A stretch of 5,397 bases of DNA, taken from positions 1 to 5,397 of the forward strand of contig JAILGR010000043.1 of NCBI GenBank assembly GCA_024696565.1, read 5' to 3'. Both the position numbers and the translations under genes were made by a program. Origin of the DNA: Acholeplasmatales bacterium. GTDB lineage: Bacteria; Bacillota_I; Bacilli_A; Acholeplasmatales; Anaeroplasmataceae. This document shows, piece by piece, positions 1-5,071 of the stretch. Within the stretch, counting starts at the first letter, position 1. Each line of letters starts with the position of its first letter. The notes beneath the pieces are model-generated. The model searched no databases, was not told the DNA's origin, and saw only the letters and a program-made list of their open reading frames with translations.

Positions 1-95
1 TGACAAAGGATGTACGTGATAATGCAGTTTTTGGTGGATGTCCTGCTAAATTAATTAAAATGTTAAATCCTAACGAACAAAAAGAAAAGTGGTAA
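1..95 (+). CDS. Hexapeptide-repeat acyltransferase, C-terminal end (partial)
   Basis: Only the last 31 codons lie in the window; the gene begins upstream. The visible tail contains TKDVRDNAVFGGCPAKLIK, which matches the closing signature of left-handed beta-helix acyltransferases (usual form V-x-K-D-V/I-P-D-N-x-V-x-G-G-N-P-A-K). This group includes maltose and serine O-acetyltransferases and Vat/CatB-type xenobiotic acetyltransferases. Family knowledge: these are cytosolic trimers that move an acetyl or acyl group from acyl-CoA to a sugar, amino acid or drug hydroxyl. The active-site histidine and the substrate-defining part are outside the window, so the acceptor cannot be named. The usual Pro and Asn of the signature are Arg and Cys here. 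The reading frame ends in TAA and is followed by a terminator about 115 bases on. Confidence 0.85.
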   Translation, partial: TKDVRDNAVFGGCPAKLIKMLNPNEQKEKW

Positions 96-97
96 TT

Positions 98-121
98 GAT
101 AATGGTTCGAATACCATTATC
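98..121. repeat. Perfect 9-bp inverted repeat after the acyltransferase stop
   Basis: GATAATGGT and ACCATTATC are exact reverse complements separated by TCGAAT, two bases downstream of the stop codon. In RNA this gives a 9-bp hairpin. No T-run follows, so it is not a complete terminator; it could protect the mRNA 3' end or bind a protein. The loop resembles a tRNA T-loop, but no tRNA can be folded around it. Confidence 0.5.
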
Positions 122-210
122 TTATGCTCCGCTATTAGTAAATGATGTCGAACACACTAAGCTATATGCTGGGTATGGATGTTTGATTTTAGAAATACTA
201 TTAGAAAGAT

Positions 211-245
211 AGATCAGAGTAAAATCTGGTCTTTTTTCTTTTTAT
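211..245 (+). terminator. Rho-independent terminator
   Basis: AGATCAGA pairs with TCTGGTCT (8 bp, one G-U) around the six-base loop GTAAAA. It is followed directly by a T-rich run (six T, one C, five T). It probably ends the transcript of the acyltransferase gene. Confidence 0.8.
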
Positions 246-257
246 GAATGCAATAAT

Positions 258-395
258 ATGATAAGCTTTCATGATAAATATGTAGGTATAATTAAAGAAG
301 AATTAAATAAATATATTCCTGATGGGGCGTTTTTGCCTAGTTGGTTACAACCTTATGAGGATGATGATAATGCTGACGCTGAAGATGAATCGTAA
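258..395 (+). CDS. Doubtful 45-residue acidic-tailed small ORF
   Basis: An ATG-started ORF of 45 codons ends in TAA shortly before the next terminator. The product begins MISFHDKYVGIIKEEL, continues through PDGAFLPSWLQPYE, and ends in a strongly acidic tail (DDDNADAEDES). I do not recognise a family. No good Shine-Dalgarno sequence precedes the ATG, and the terminator at 211-245 lies just upstream. The same frame is open back to position 213 without another useful start. The natural-looking protein sequence and the terminator right after it argue for real or once-real coding. It could be a short expressed protein or the surviving C-terminus of a lost gene; the missing ribosome-binding site favours the latter. 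Confidence 0.3.
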   Translation: MISFHDKYVGIIKEELNKYIPDGAFLPSWLQPYEDDDNADAEDES

Positions 396-410
396 TAGCT
401 GAATAAGATG

Positions 411-457
411 AAAAAGGAAATCTAGCCTATATTTTAGGCTGAAGATTTCCTTTTTTG
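411..457. terminator. Strong bidirectional rho-independent terminator
   Basis: A long stem pairs AGGAAATCT with AGATTTCCT and, inside it, AGCCTA with TAGGCT around a five-base loop, with a two-base bulge (GA) on the 3' side. An A-run precedes the stem and a T-run follows it, so it can work in both directions. It would end rightward transcripts from the small ORF and leftward transcripts from the TIR/macro operon, whose last stop lies about 35 bases away. Confidence 0.88.
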
Positions 458-492
458 TTATGCTATATTAGATTAAATGTGTACTGAGAATA

Positions 493-1029
493 CTAATGAT
501 TATTTGCTCTATCAAATGCATCTTTAACTATTTGATAATTCCATTCGTAGCAACTTTTCATTGGCGAATGAACTCCTATCCATCTTAGTGCTTCGGGGCA
601 TTTATTCTTATCGACATAAGAAGAATTATATAGAACTAATATTTTCAAGTTGTTATTGTAGTATTCATTTTTAGCTTTTTCGCATTCAAATTCTATAAAA
701 CTTCTATTGCTTATAGATTTATGTATGCTACAGCTATAACCACTATAATTACTAAATTTATAGTTTTCACAATTATAACAAGCAGCTCTTGTGACTGAAT
801 TGGTCTTTGAACCGACAATTAGAATGAACATTTTACATTCATCTATTCTCTTTGATAGGTTTTCTTTGATGCTGCAGGTTAGGCTTCCGTCTTTTGATTG
901 ATGAAAATCATGTACGTTTTTAAATTCTAAGGAGAATCTATCACTTTCATTCCACTTATATAATTGTTCGATAGCGTCTTGATCTTCTTCCCAAGCTGCA
1001 GCTACATATGTTTTAGTTCTATAAGTCAT
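493..1029 (-). CDS. ThsB-like TIR-fold protein (Thoeris-type signal enzyme)
   Basis: This 178-residue protein resembles the TIR-like family of Thoeris ThsB proteins (MTH538/DUF1863-type fold). Family knowledge: these enzymes sense phage infection, cleave NAD+ and build an ADP-ribose-derived messenger that activates a partner effector. Visible support is strand 1 at KTYVA (6-10), a VHDF motif (39-42), the strand MFILIVG (67-73) followed by SKT, and a helix FIEFECEKA (111-119). In that helix Glu115 aligns with the conserved Glu of the usual W-E motif and is the best catalytic candidate. A Cys/His cluster (C84, C87, C100, H103) sits just before that helix. The start has a GGAGG six bases upstream, and the ORF overlaps the macro-domain gene by 11 bp, so the two are probably co-translated. 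It has no signal peptide or membrane segment, so it should be cytosolic. Fold assignment is from motif recognition only. Confidence 0.8.
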   Translation of the reverse strand: MTYRTKTYVAAAWEEDQDAIEQLYKWNESDRFSLEFKNVHDFHQSKDGSLTCSIKENLSKRIDECKMFILIVGSKTNSVTRAACYNCENYKFSNYSGYSCSIHKSISNRSFIEFECEKAKNEYYNNNLKILVLYNSSYVDKNKCPEALRWIGVHSPMKSCYEWNYQIVKDAFDRANNH

Positions 1030-2086
1030 TTTTTGCCTCCAAAATTTCCTCTAAGTTTTTAGTATATATAATAATATGTATTTCACCTTGTATTTTATTT
1101 TTATGCTTTAGGCACTCATCTTTTATTATTTTTATAGATTCTTCATATGATAACCCAATTCTAGAACGTCCAGTTCCTAATAGTGGGATATATAGTGGAT
1201 ATCCTTGTCCTGAGTTATCATATTCCTCTAAAATTGATTGGATACACTTTTTTAGATTGTCAATATTACTATTTGCTTTATTATGAGCATCAAATTTAGA
1301 TAGGGATACTAAATAAAACATTACAGCATTCACACATATCTTAGATATAGAGCCTATTTCATTTGGATTAATTACATTTTCGGTAACCATTCTTTGTATT
1401 TCTTCAATAGAGTAGTATTGTTCCATTTTTTTAAGCCACATACCATGTAGTGTTTTGATTGAAACTTCTGGGTTTGTTTCATTAATGTCAGAAACATGCA
1501 GATGATTATCAACATCTATAGGGATAACGACTATTTTAGGAATAACCCTCTCTTTTGAATTAAATGATAAAGCCATTAAGTCTCCACTTACTAGTTTGAT
1601 TTTATTATTTCCATTACACCAAATTTCTTCATTAATCTTTAATCTATTATCTAATCGTACAGTCATTATTATTGAATCTGTTATTAAATCGACTAAGGAA
1701 GTAGCGTTATTTAATAATTGTTTTGATTCGGGTGAAATGTTAAATGAATTGTTTATGTATGTTAATAATTCATTGAATAGCTTTTCTTTTTCATAAATAT
1801 TAATTTTGTAATTGCAGAAACTCTCAATAGCGTTTTTTATTTTTTCTCTGGGTGTTTTATTAATTATAGTTCTAATATCATTTGGAACATCATATTGTCT
1901 AGTCATAATGCGAGAAGAAGTATTTGATGGTAACATACCTATATCATATTCATCATCATTTTCTCCAATAGCCTCAAATAAATCAGTTAAAAATAACTGA
2001 AATGAATCACTTGGATTATTAGCATATTTCTTTAAAATGACTATTAAATTAGCAAATACAAATTGTTTCAAATCTCTCACCGCCAT
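1019..2086 (-). CDS. ThsA-like macro-domain protein with unknown N-terminal domain
   Basis: The 355-residue product has two parts. Residues about 160-350 look like the macro domain of type II Thoeris ThsA. It opens with KIKLVSGDL (162-170) and has a strand VVIPIDVDNHLHVSD (186-200), SIKTLHGMW (209-217), the glycine-rich loop YIPLLGTGRSRIGLS (299-313) and a last strand EIHIIIYT (335-342). Family knowledge: this domain binds an ADP-ribose-derived signal made by the partner TIR protein; for type II Thoeris this is reported as histidine-ADPR. Residues 1-150 look mostly helical and soluble, with a segment NTSSRIMTRQYDVPNDI (55-71); I cannot name this domain. Type II ThsA normally has N-terminal transmembrane helices, and none is visible here. 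The ATG has GGAG-like purines upstream. It is the first gene of a leftward operon with the TIR gene. The macro call is fairly firm; the effector role is inferred from context. Confidence 0.78.
   Translation of the reverse strand: MAVRDLKQFVFANLIVILKKYANNPSDSFQLFLTDLFEAIGENDDEYDIGMLPSNTSSRIMTRQYDVPNDIRTIINKTPREKIKNAIESFCNYKINIYEKEKLFNELLTYINNSFNISPESKQLLNNATSLVDLITDSIIMTVRLDNRLKINEEIWCNGNNKIKLVSGDLMALSFNSKERVIPKIVVIPIDVDNHLHVSDINETNPEVSIKTLHGMWLKKMEQYYSIEEIQRMVTENVINPNEIGSISKICVNAVMFYLVSLSKFDAHNKANSNIDNLKKCIQSILEEYDNSGQGYPLYIPLLGTGRSRIGLSYEESIKIIKDECLKHKNKIQGEIHIIIYTKNLEEILEAKNDL
1036..1040 (-). promoter_or_regulatory. Shine-Dalgarno of the TIR gene
   Basis: On the minus strand GGAGG lies six bases before the ATG at 1029, inside the 3' end of the macro-domain gene. 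It fixes the start of the TIR gene and supports the 11-bp overlap as real. Confidence 0.8.
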
Positions 2087-2247
2087 TTTACCGCCACTCC
2101 AACTCCAATGTGTATAAGTTACTTAGTTTTACCTTAATAATACAATGAAATTGGAATTCAAAAACAAGTAATCTTCAACCTATATTTTATCATTTTTGGA
2201 CGATTACTTAAAGATGAATTACTAATTTAAATGATGAGGTAAAACAT
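2087..2247. promoter_or_regulatory. Divergent control region between the two operons
   Basis: This gap must hold promoters for both the leftward macro/TIR operon and the rightward DUF4417 cluster. Rightward candidate: TTCAAA (2157-2162), 18 bp, TATATT (2181-2186). Leftward candidate: a -10 reading TATTAT on the minus strand (2137-2142) with only a weak -35 (TTTTTG, 16 bp away). An 8-bp inverted repeat, AAGTAATC at 2166-2173 and GATTACTT at 2202-2209, flanks the rightward -10 and could be an operator. A smaller palindrome, TAAGT-T-ACTTA, lies at 2115-2125. The rightward gene has GAGGT seven bases before its ATG. The exact promoter choice is uncertain. Confidence 0.4.
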
Positions 2248-2952
2248 ATGAGTAAAGTTCGTAAAGGATGTAAGGATGTTTGGAATGCTTTTATGGTAGA
2301 AGGTGCAGTTTTTGAAAAAGATATACCACTTTGTCCTACAACAGGTGAAACCCCTGAGTCAATAATAACATGGGAGGAAGCAGTCCTGATATATAATAAA
2401 AAAATTGCTTCAAAGAATTATGATTTTAAGGATAATTCGTATATCACTTTTAACCTTGATGATTATAAATTTGATAGTGGTAAATATGATATATGGATGT
2501 ATCCCTTAAGAGCATTAAAAATAATAGAACATTTTGGAGGTATTTTTACACCAGATTATAGTACTTATATCGATATGCCAGAACCAATAAAATTTTATAA
2601 TACTTATAGAATGAGAGCTTTTGGCTTTTGGTGTACTAAGAAAAGTATTAAAGTCATAAATAATGTTCGCTGGGATTTTAGTAATAATTATGAGTATTGC
2701 TTTTTAGGAATACCTAAAGAAACTATTGTTCTTATTGGAACTGTAGCTAGCAATCTTAAAGAAAAAATAAATAGACCTCTATTTAATGATGGGTTCTTTA
2801 AAATGATTGAAGCATTAAAACCCAAAATTATTCTTGTATATGGTTCATCAAATTATGATTGCTTTAAACATGCTGAAAAAATGGGAATAAGAATTATTGG
2901 TTATGAGAGCCGCACCTCTAAGAGTTTTAAGGGAGGTGCCAAGGATGTCTAA
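2248..2952 (+). CDS. DUF4417 domain-containing protein
   Basis: The 234-residue product matches the DUF4417 pattern, a family of unknown biochemical function often seen on phages, plasmids and integrative elements. Recognisable pieces are the central FTPDYSTYIDMP (100-111), NTYRMRAFGFW (118-128) followed by a conserved VINNVRW (136-142), FLGIPKETIVLIGT (152-165) and the late strand IILVYGS (194-200). The protein looks cytosolic. The C-terminus ends in a basic, Gly/Ser-rich tail (SRTSKSFKGGAKDV). The ATG is supported by GAGGT seven bases upstream. Its last 8 bp overlap the start of the deaminase-toxin gene, and its 3' end also carries the hairpin covering that gene's ribosome-binding site. Translation of this gene may therefore be needed to expose the next one. 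Family membership is confident; the function is unknown. Confidence 0.82.
   Translation: MSKVRKGCKDVWNAFMVEGAVFEKDIPLCPTTGETPESIITWEEAVLIYNKKIASKNYDFKDNSYITFNLDDYKFDSGKYDIWMYPLRALKIIEHFGGIFTPDYSTYIDMPEPIKFYNTYRMRAFGFWCTKKSIKVINNVRWDFSNNYEYCFLGIPKETIVLIGTVASNLKEKINRPLFNDGFFKMIEALKPKIILVYGSSNYDCFKHAEKMGIRIIGYESRTSKSFKGGAKDV
2912..2939 (+). promoter_or_regulatory. Hairpin burying the toxin gene's Shine-Dalgarno
   Basis: GCACCTC (2912-2918) is exactly complementary to GAGGTGC (2933-2939), with a 14-base loop and a possible extra G-U pair. The right arm includes the GGGAGGT Shine-Dalgarno sequence that serves the ATG at 2945. In free mRNA the site would be closed; a ribosome finishing the DUF4417 gene would melt it. 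This predicts translational coupling. The pairing is seen directly; the role is inferred. Confidence 0.55.
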
Positions 2953-3448
2953 AGGAAATAGTGGTTTATTTAATGGTACTAAAGGTGCTAATAGAATTAA
3001 TGGCGTTAATCCTAATGTTCAAAAGGAAAAAGCATTTGAATATGCGAAGAATATTTTTGAGAATGGAACTAAACTAGAAAAAGCAAAACTCAATACTGTT
3101 TCAGTTGTTTATGATGAAGAAAATGATAAATACTATTATGGTATGAATCGAGGCATTGAATTGCATCACTCCCCTAAAAATGCTATACTATTTGGAGATG
3201 ATAAACATCAAGGAATATTACCAACTACATCTTTTAATAATTATCCTGTTGGTAATTGTGCTGAGGTAGATGCAATAAATAATGCATTAAATTCTGGTGC
3301 TAAGTTACAGCATTTACACCTTACAACCTTAGATGTAAAACGAAAAAATATAACTTCACATAATATAGTTGGAAAATGTGCCTGTGAGAATTGTACATAT
3401 ACATTTAAAGGCAAGGTTAAAACTAATAATACTAAATGGAAGGAATAG
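2945..3448 (+). CDS. YwqJ-like deaminase-fold toxin, stand-alone
   Basis: The 167-residue protein has the zinc-site signature of the nucleotide-deaminase superfamily as used in bacterial polymorphic toxins, closest in look to YwqJ. NCAEVDAINNAL (104-115) supplies the zinc ligand C105 and proton-shuttle E107, and KCACENC (144-150) supplies the C-x2-C pair C147/C150. Family knowledge: such domains deaminate bases in nucleic acids or nucleotides; the target here is unknown. The N-terminus, NSGLFNGTKGAN, resembles the linker found before toxin domains, but no secretion or repeat domain is attached. The ATG at 2945 has GGGAGGT seven bases upstream. A start 48 bases earlier is open but has no such site. 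The gene overlaps the DUF4417 stop by 8 bp and is followed almost directly by an immunity-like gene, the classic toxin-immunity order. Confidence 0.75.
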   Translation: MSKGNSGLFNGTKGANRINGVNPNVQKEKAFEYAKNIFENGTKLEKAKLNTVSVVYDEENDKYYYGMNRGIELHHSPKNAILFGDDKHQGILPTTSFNNYPVGNCAEVDAINNALNSGAKLQHLHLTTLDVKRKNITSHNIVGKCACENCTYTFKGKVKTNNTKWKE

Positions 3449-3453
3449 TTAAT

Positions 3454-3981
3454 ATGAATAAAAAAGATTTTAATAACATTTCAATGAATGGCAGAATAGC
3501 ATATCAGTTAATGTGCGTAGAAAGATATTTTACTAATAAATATCCAGAAAAGGATTTTACAAAACTATTTGAATTATTATGGCCTGTAACTAATGGCATG
3601 TATTGGGATAAATTTTCAGGATATATTATTGAATTAGAACCATCTTATATGTTAGAATTTAATTCATATGAAGAAAATGAATGGGGAGATATAACAAAAG
3701 AGCAATATGAAGCCCTAAAGCCTATTATTTCTGGATTAGATGAAACAGATGAAGCAATACTCGAAACACTTAAAGAACAAGCAGAAGTATATGCTTATAC
3801 TGTTGTACCAGAGAATACTAAGGAATCAATAGATATTATTTTTGAAACAATCGAATTCCTAAAAAATGAAAGCATCAAATTGCCTGAGTTAAGTGATGTT
3901 AGCTTTTCTACGATTGATCAGTTTAATGGATGGGGCAATCCTTTTGATGGAACGAAGCTATCTATAGTTCTAAATAAATAA
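3454..3981 (+). CDS. Imm6-like immunity protein
   Basis: The 175-residue acidic, mainly helical protein fits the immunity partner of the preceding deaminase toxin. It opens with a helix GRIAYQLMCVERYFTNKYP (13-31), then LLWPVTNGMYWDKF (41-54), an acidic middle, a YAYTVV segment (113-118) and a closing FSTIDQFNGWG (151-161). These resemble the Imm6 immunity family as I remember it; a profile search would settle it. Family knowledge: such proteins bind the cognate toxin in the cytosol and block its active site. GGAAGGA nine bases before the ATG at 3454 sets the start. An earlier ATG at 3436 lies inside the toxin gene and lacks such a site. The short gap of five bases behind the toxin gene implies one transcript. 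No clear terminator follows. Confidence 0.68.
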   Translation: MNKKDFNNISMNGRIAYQLMCVERYFTNKYPEKDFTKLFELLWPVTNGMYWDKFSGYIIELEPSYMLEFNSYEENEWGDITKEQYEALKPIISGLDETDEAILETLKEQAEVYAYTVVPENTKESIDIIFETIEFLKNESIKLPELSDVSFSTIDQFNGWGNPFDGTKLSIVLNK

Positions 3982-4031
3982 AATATGCCAAGTCACATAC
4001 TTGATATTTGTAAGTGAGAAAAGAGGTAAAT

Positions 4032-4112
4032 ATGCAAATTCCAAAATCATTATTTAAATATAGTGCTATGCGAGATTATTCTATTGACATGATAAAACGT
4101 GGGTATAATTAG
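4032..4112 (+). pseudogene. N-terminal gene fragment, possibly DUF2971-like
   Basis: A 26-codon ORF has a good Shine-Dalgarno (AAGAGG, five bases before the ATG), so it was, or still is, a true start. The product begins MQIPKSLFKYSAMRD, which resembles the opening of DUF2971 proteins, where an LFKY/LYKY motif begins a protein of a few hundred residues. It stops after residue 26, and nothing DUF2971-like follows in any frame that I could see. It is most simply the leftover start of a deleted gene. The family match rests on very few residues. Confidence 0.35.
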
Positions 4113-4290
4113 TGTTAATTAATCGTCTAAGTTTGAACCGAAAACTCTCAAATTAATGTTTGATTCAATAATAGAACACATAAGAAATGTATGTTCCTAT
4201 GAAAGCAATTATTTAATATCCTATAAAAAAGTATGTGATATAGTTAAAGGCATTTGAAGTGGCTCTAAAAAAGTAGACAGTTTAAAAAAA
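4113..4290. other. Non-coding or decayed stretch
   Basis: No convincing gene is present. One frame is open from 4123 to the TGA at 4255-4257 and encodes a plausible peptide (KLMFDSIIEHIRNVCSYES). It has a possible ATG at 4156 but no ribosome-binding site, so I read it as a decayed coding remnant. At 4261-4280 the sequence GGCTCTAAAAAAGTAGACAG is, in reverse complement, similar to the ends of some IS3-type insertion sequences (CTGTCTACTTTTT). This is from memory; no transposase and no second end are present. Confidence 0.35.
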
Positions 4291-4337
4291 AGGGGGGGTA
4301 GCATTGTATCTGCATAGGTGCAATAGCTACTCCTTTT
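4284..4337 (-). terminator. Orphan minus-strand terminator with an A8G7 tract
   Basis: Read on the minus strand, AGTAGC followed by TATTG pairs with CAATGCTACC (one bulged base, some G-U pairs at the base of the stem) and is followed by C7 then T8. This is the layout of a rho-independent terminator. No leftward gene lies upstream of it in the window, so it has lost its gene or serves antisense transcription. On the plus strand the same bases read as eight A then seven G before the hairpin. Confidence 0.5.
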
Positions 4338-4550
4338 GTGTTATCATTATTAAATAATGCTAGAGAAAAAGTAGTAAGAGAAGTAAACAATACTTTGCTT
4401 ATCACATATATGGAAATAGGCAAGGCAATTGTAGAAGATGGAAAACTTCATATAGATGATATAGAGTATGAAAACAAATCTTTAAGATATTTATCTAAAG
4501 TTTTAACAAATAAATTTGGAAAAGGCTTTTCAAGATGGAATAAAAGATGA
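4338..4550 (+). pseudogene. DUF1016 (YhcG-type nuclease) N-terminal fragment
   Basis: The 70-codon frame encodes LSLLNNAREKVVREVNN (2-18), then a YMEIGKAIVE segment (24-33), a YLSKVLT segment (51-57) and KFGKGFSRWN (59-68). These follow the order of the N-terminal domain of DUF1016/YhcG proteins, PD-(D/E)XK-type nucleases of about 340 residues linked to restriction and mobile DNA. The catalytic C-terminal domain is absent. The usual YW-E-IG is YMEIG and the middle is degenerate. The only start is a GTG without a ribosome-binding site; the frame is open back to 4302. The fragment stops just after the GKGFS motif and runs into an unrelated gene in another frame. It is a relic, not a working nuclease. 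Confidence 0.65.
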
Positions 4551-4968
4551 TTTTAATGCATTATCAGAGGTTAAGAATTTTTATGAAATAAAAGGTAATT
4601 TAAAATGGTCTTTTAAATATAATATGAATGGTGGGGCATTCATTGTTCATTTTATGCCATTTAAAACCGGAACAGCTATTGCTATAAGATATGTATTTGG
4701 CGAATTGGTTGGAGCAAGATATGGAGCTCATGATAAAGATTTAATAAGTTTTGTAGAGAAAAAATTATCTACAAAAGTAAAAAATATAACTTTAGATATG
4801 AATGATTTTTTAAAACCTGAAAATATGATTACTTCAGATTATAGAAAAATAAAAAAGGAGCCTTCATTTGTTTCAACTAATGAAAAAAATGCATTTTGTA
4901 CTCAATGTGGAAATAAAGTAAACCCAGATGATAACTATTGTGGTAAATGTGGTCATCGTTTGAATTAA
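4516..4968 (+). CDS. Zinc-ribbon protein, probably truncated at its start
   Basis: The frame is open from 4507, with TTG at 4516 the first possible start, giving 150 residues. Residues 1-110 form a compact domain I do not recognise, with KWSFKYNMNGGAFIVHFMPF (30-49) and IRYVFGELVGARYG (57-70). The C-terminal 24 residues are a clear zinc ribbon: C128-x2-C131 and C142-x2-C145, each knuckle followed by Gly. Such ribbons usually aid protein or nucleic-acid contacts in the cytosol. No Shine-Dalgarno precedes the TTG, and its 5' end overlaps the DUF1016 fragment in another frame. The native N-terminus has therefore probably been replaced by recombination, and expression is doubtful. It is followed within 12 bases by a good terminator, so the 3' end is intact. 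Confidence 0.6.
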   Translation: MEKAFQDGIKDDFNALSEVKNFYEIKGNLKWSFKYNMNGGAFIVHFMPFKTGTAIAIRYVFGELVGARYGAHDKDLISFVEKKLSTKVKNITLDMNDFLKPENMITSDYRKIKKEPSFVSTNEKNAFCTQCGNKVNPDDNYCGKCGHRLN

Positions 4969-4979
4969 TTAGTAGATAT

Positions 4980-5010
4980 AAGGTATCTTTGCTAGATACC
5001 TTTTCTTTTG
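4980..5010 (+). terminator. Rho-independent terminator
   Basis: AAGGTATCT and AGATACCTT form a perfect 9-bp stem around TTGCT, followed by a T-rich tail. It lies 12 bases after the zinc-ribbon stop codon and isolates the next gene from upstream transcription. Confidence 0.88.
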
Positions 5011-5021
5011 TTTTATTTATA

Positions 5022-5050
5022 TTGTCAATTGTTTTTACCTTTGGTAAAAT
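5022..5050 (+). promoter_or_regulatory. Sigma-A promoter of the 94-residue gene
   Basis: TTGTCA, a 17-bp spacer and TAAAAT differ from the consensus by one base in each hexamer. The -10 is preceded by TGG, an extended -10 element. Transcription would start near 5057, giving a leader of only about 15 bases that is mostly the ribosome-binding site. Confidence 0.75.
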
Positions 5051-5071
5051 TATAGAAAGGGGGGTGCTTCT

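Noticed and set aside
98..125. Possible tRNA 3' end or integration (att) site, because of a GGTTCGAATACC T-arm-like sequence
   Set aside because: The loop would have eight bases in the paired register, and no acceptor, D or anticodon arm can be found upstream; that DNA is the acyltransferase coding end.
102..212. A 36-codon ORF starting MVRIPLSYAP after the acyltransferase stop
   Set aside because: It has no ribosome-binding site, begins inside the hairpin at 98-121 and its stop lies in the terminator stem; most likely a chance frame.
1596..2000. Two plus-strand ORFs of 62-66 codons
   Set aside because: They are antisense shadows of the macro-domain gene, with low-complexity composition and no ribosome-binding sites.
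2897..2944. A longer start for the deaminase toxin, 16 codons upstream
   Set aside because: Those codons (MVMRAAPLRVLREVPR) are the DUF4417 coding region read in another frame, and the GGGAGGT site points to the ATG at 2945.
4084..4109. Exact TTGACA and TATAAT hexamers, suggesting a consensus promoter
   Set aside because: The spacer is only 14 bp, too short for normal sigma-A recognition, and no intact gene lies directly downstream; chance in A+T-rich DNA is likely.
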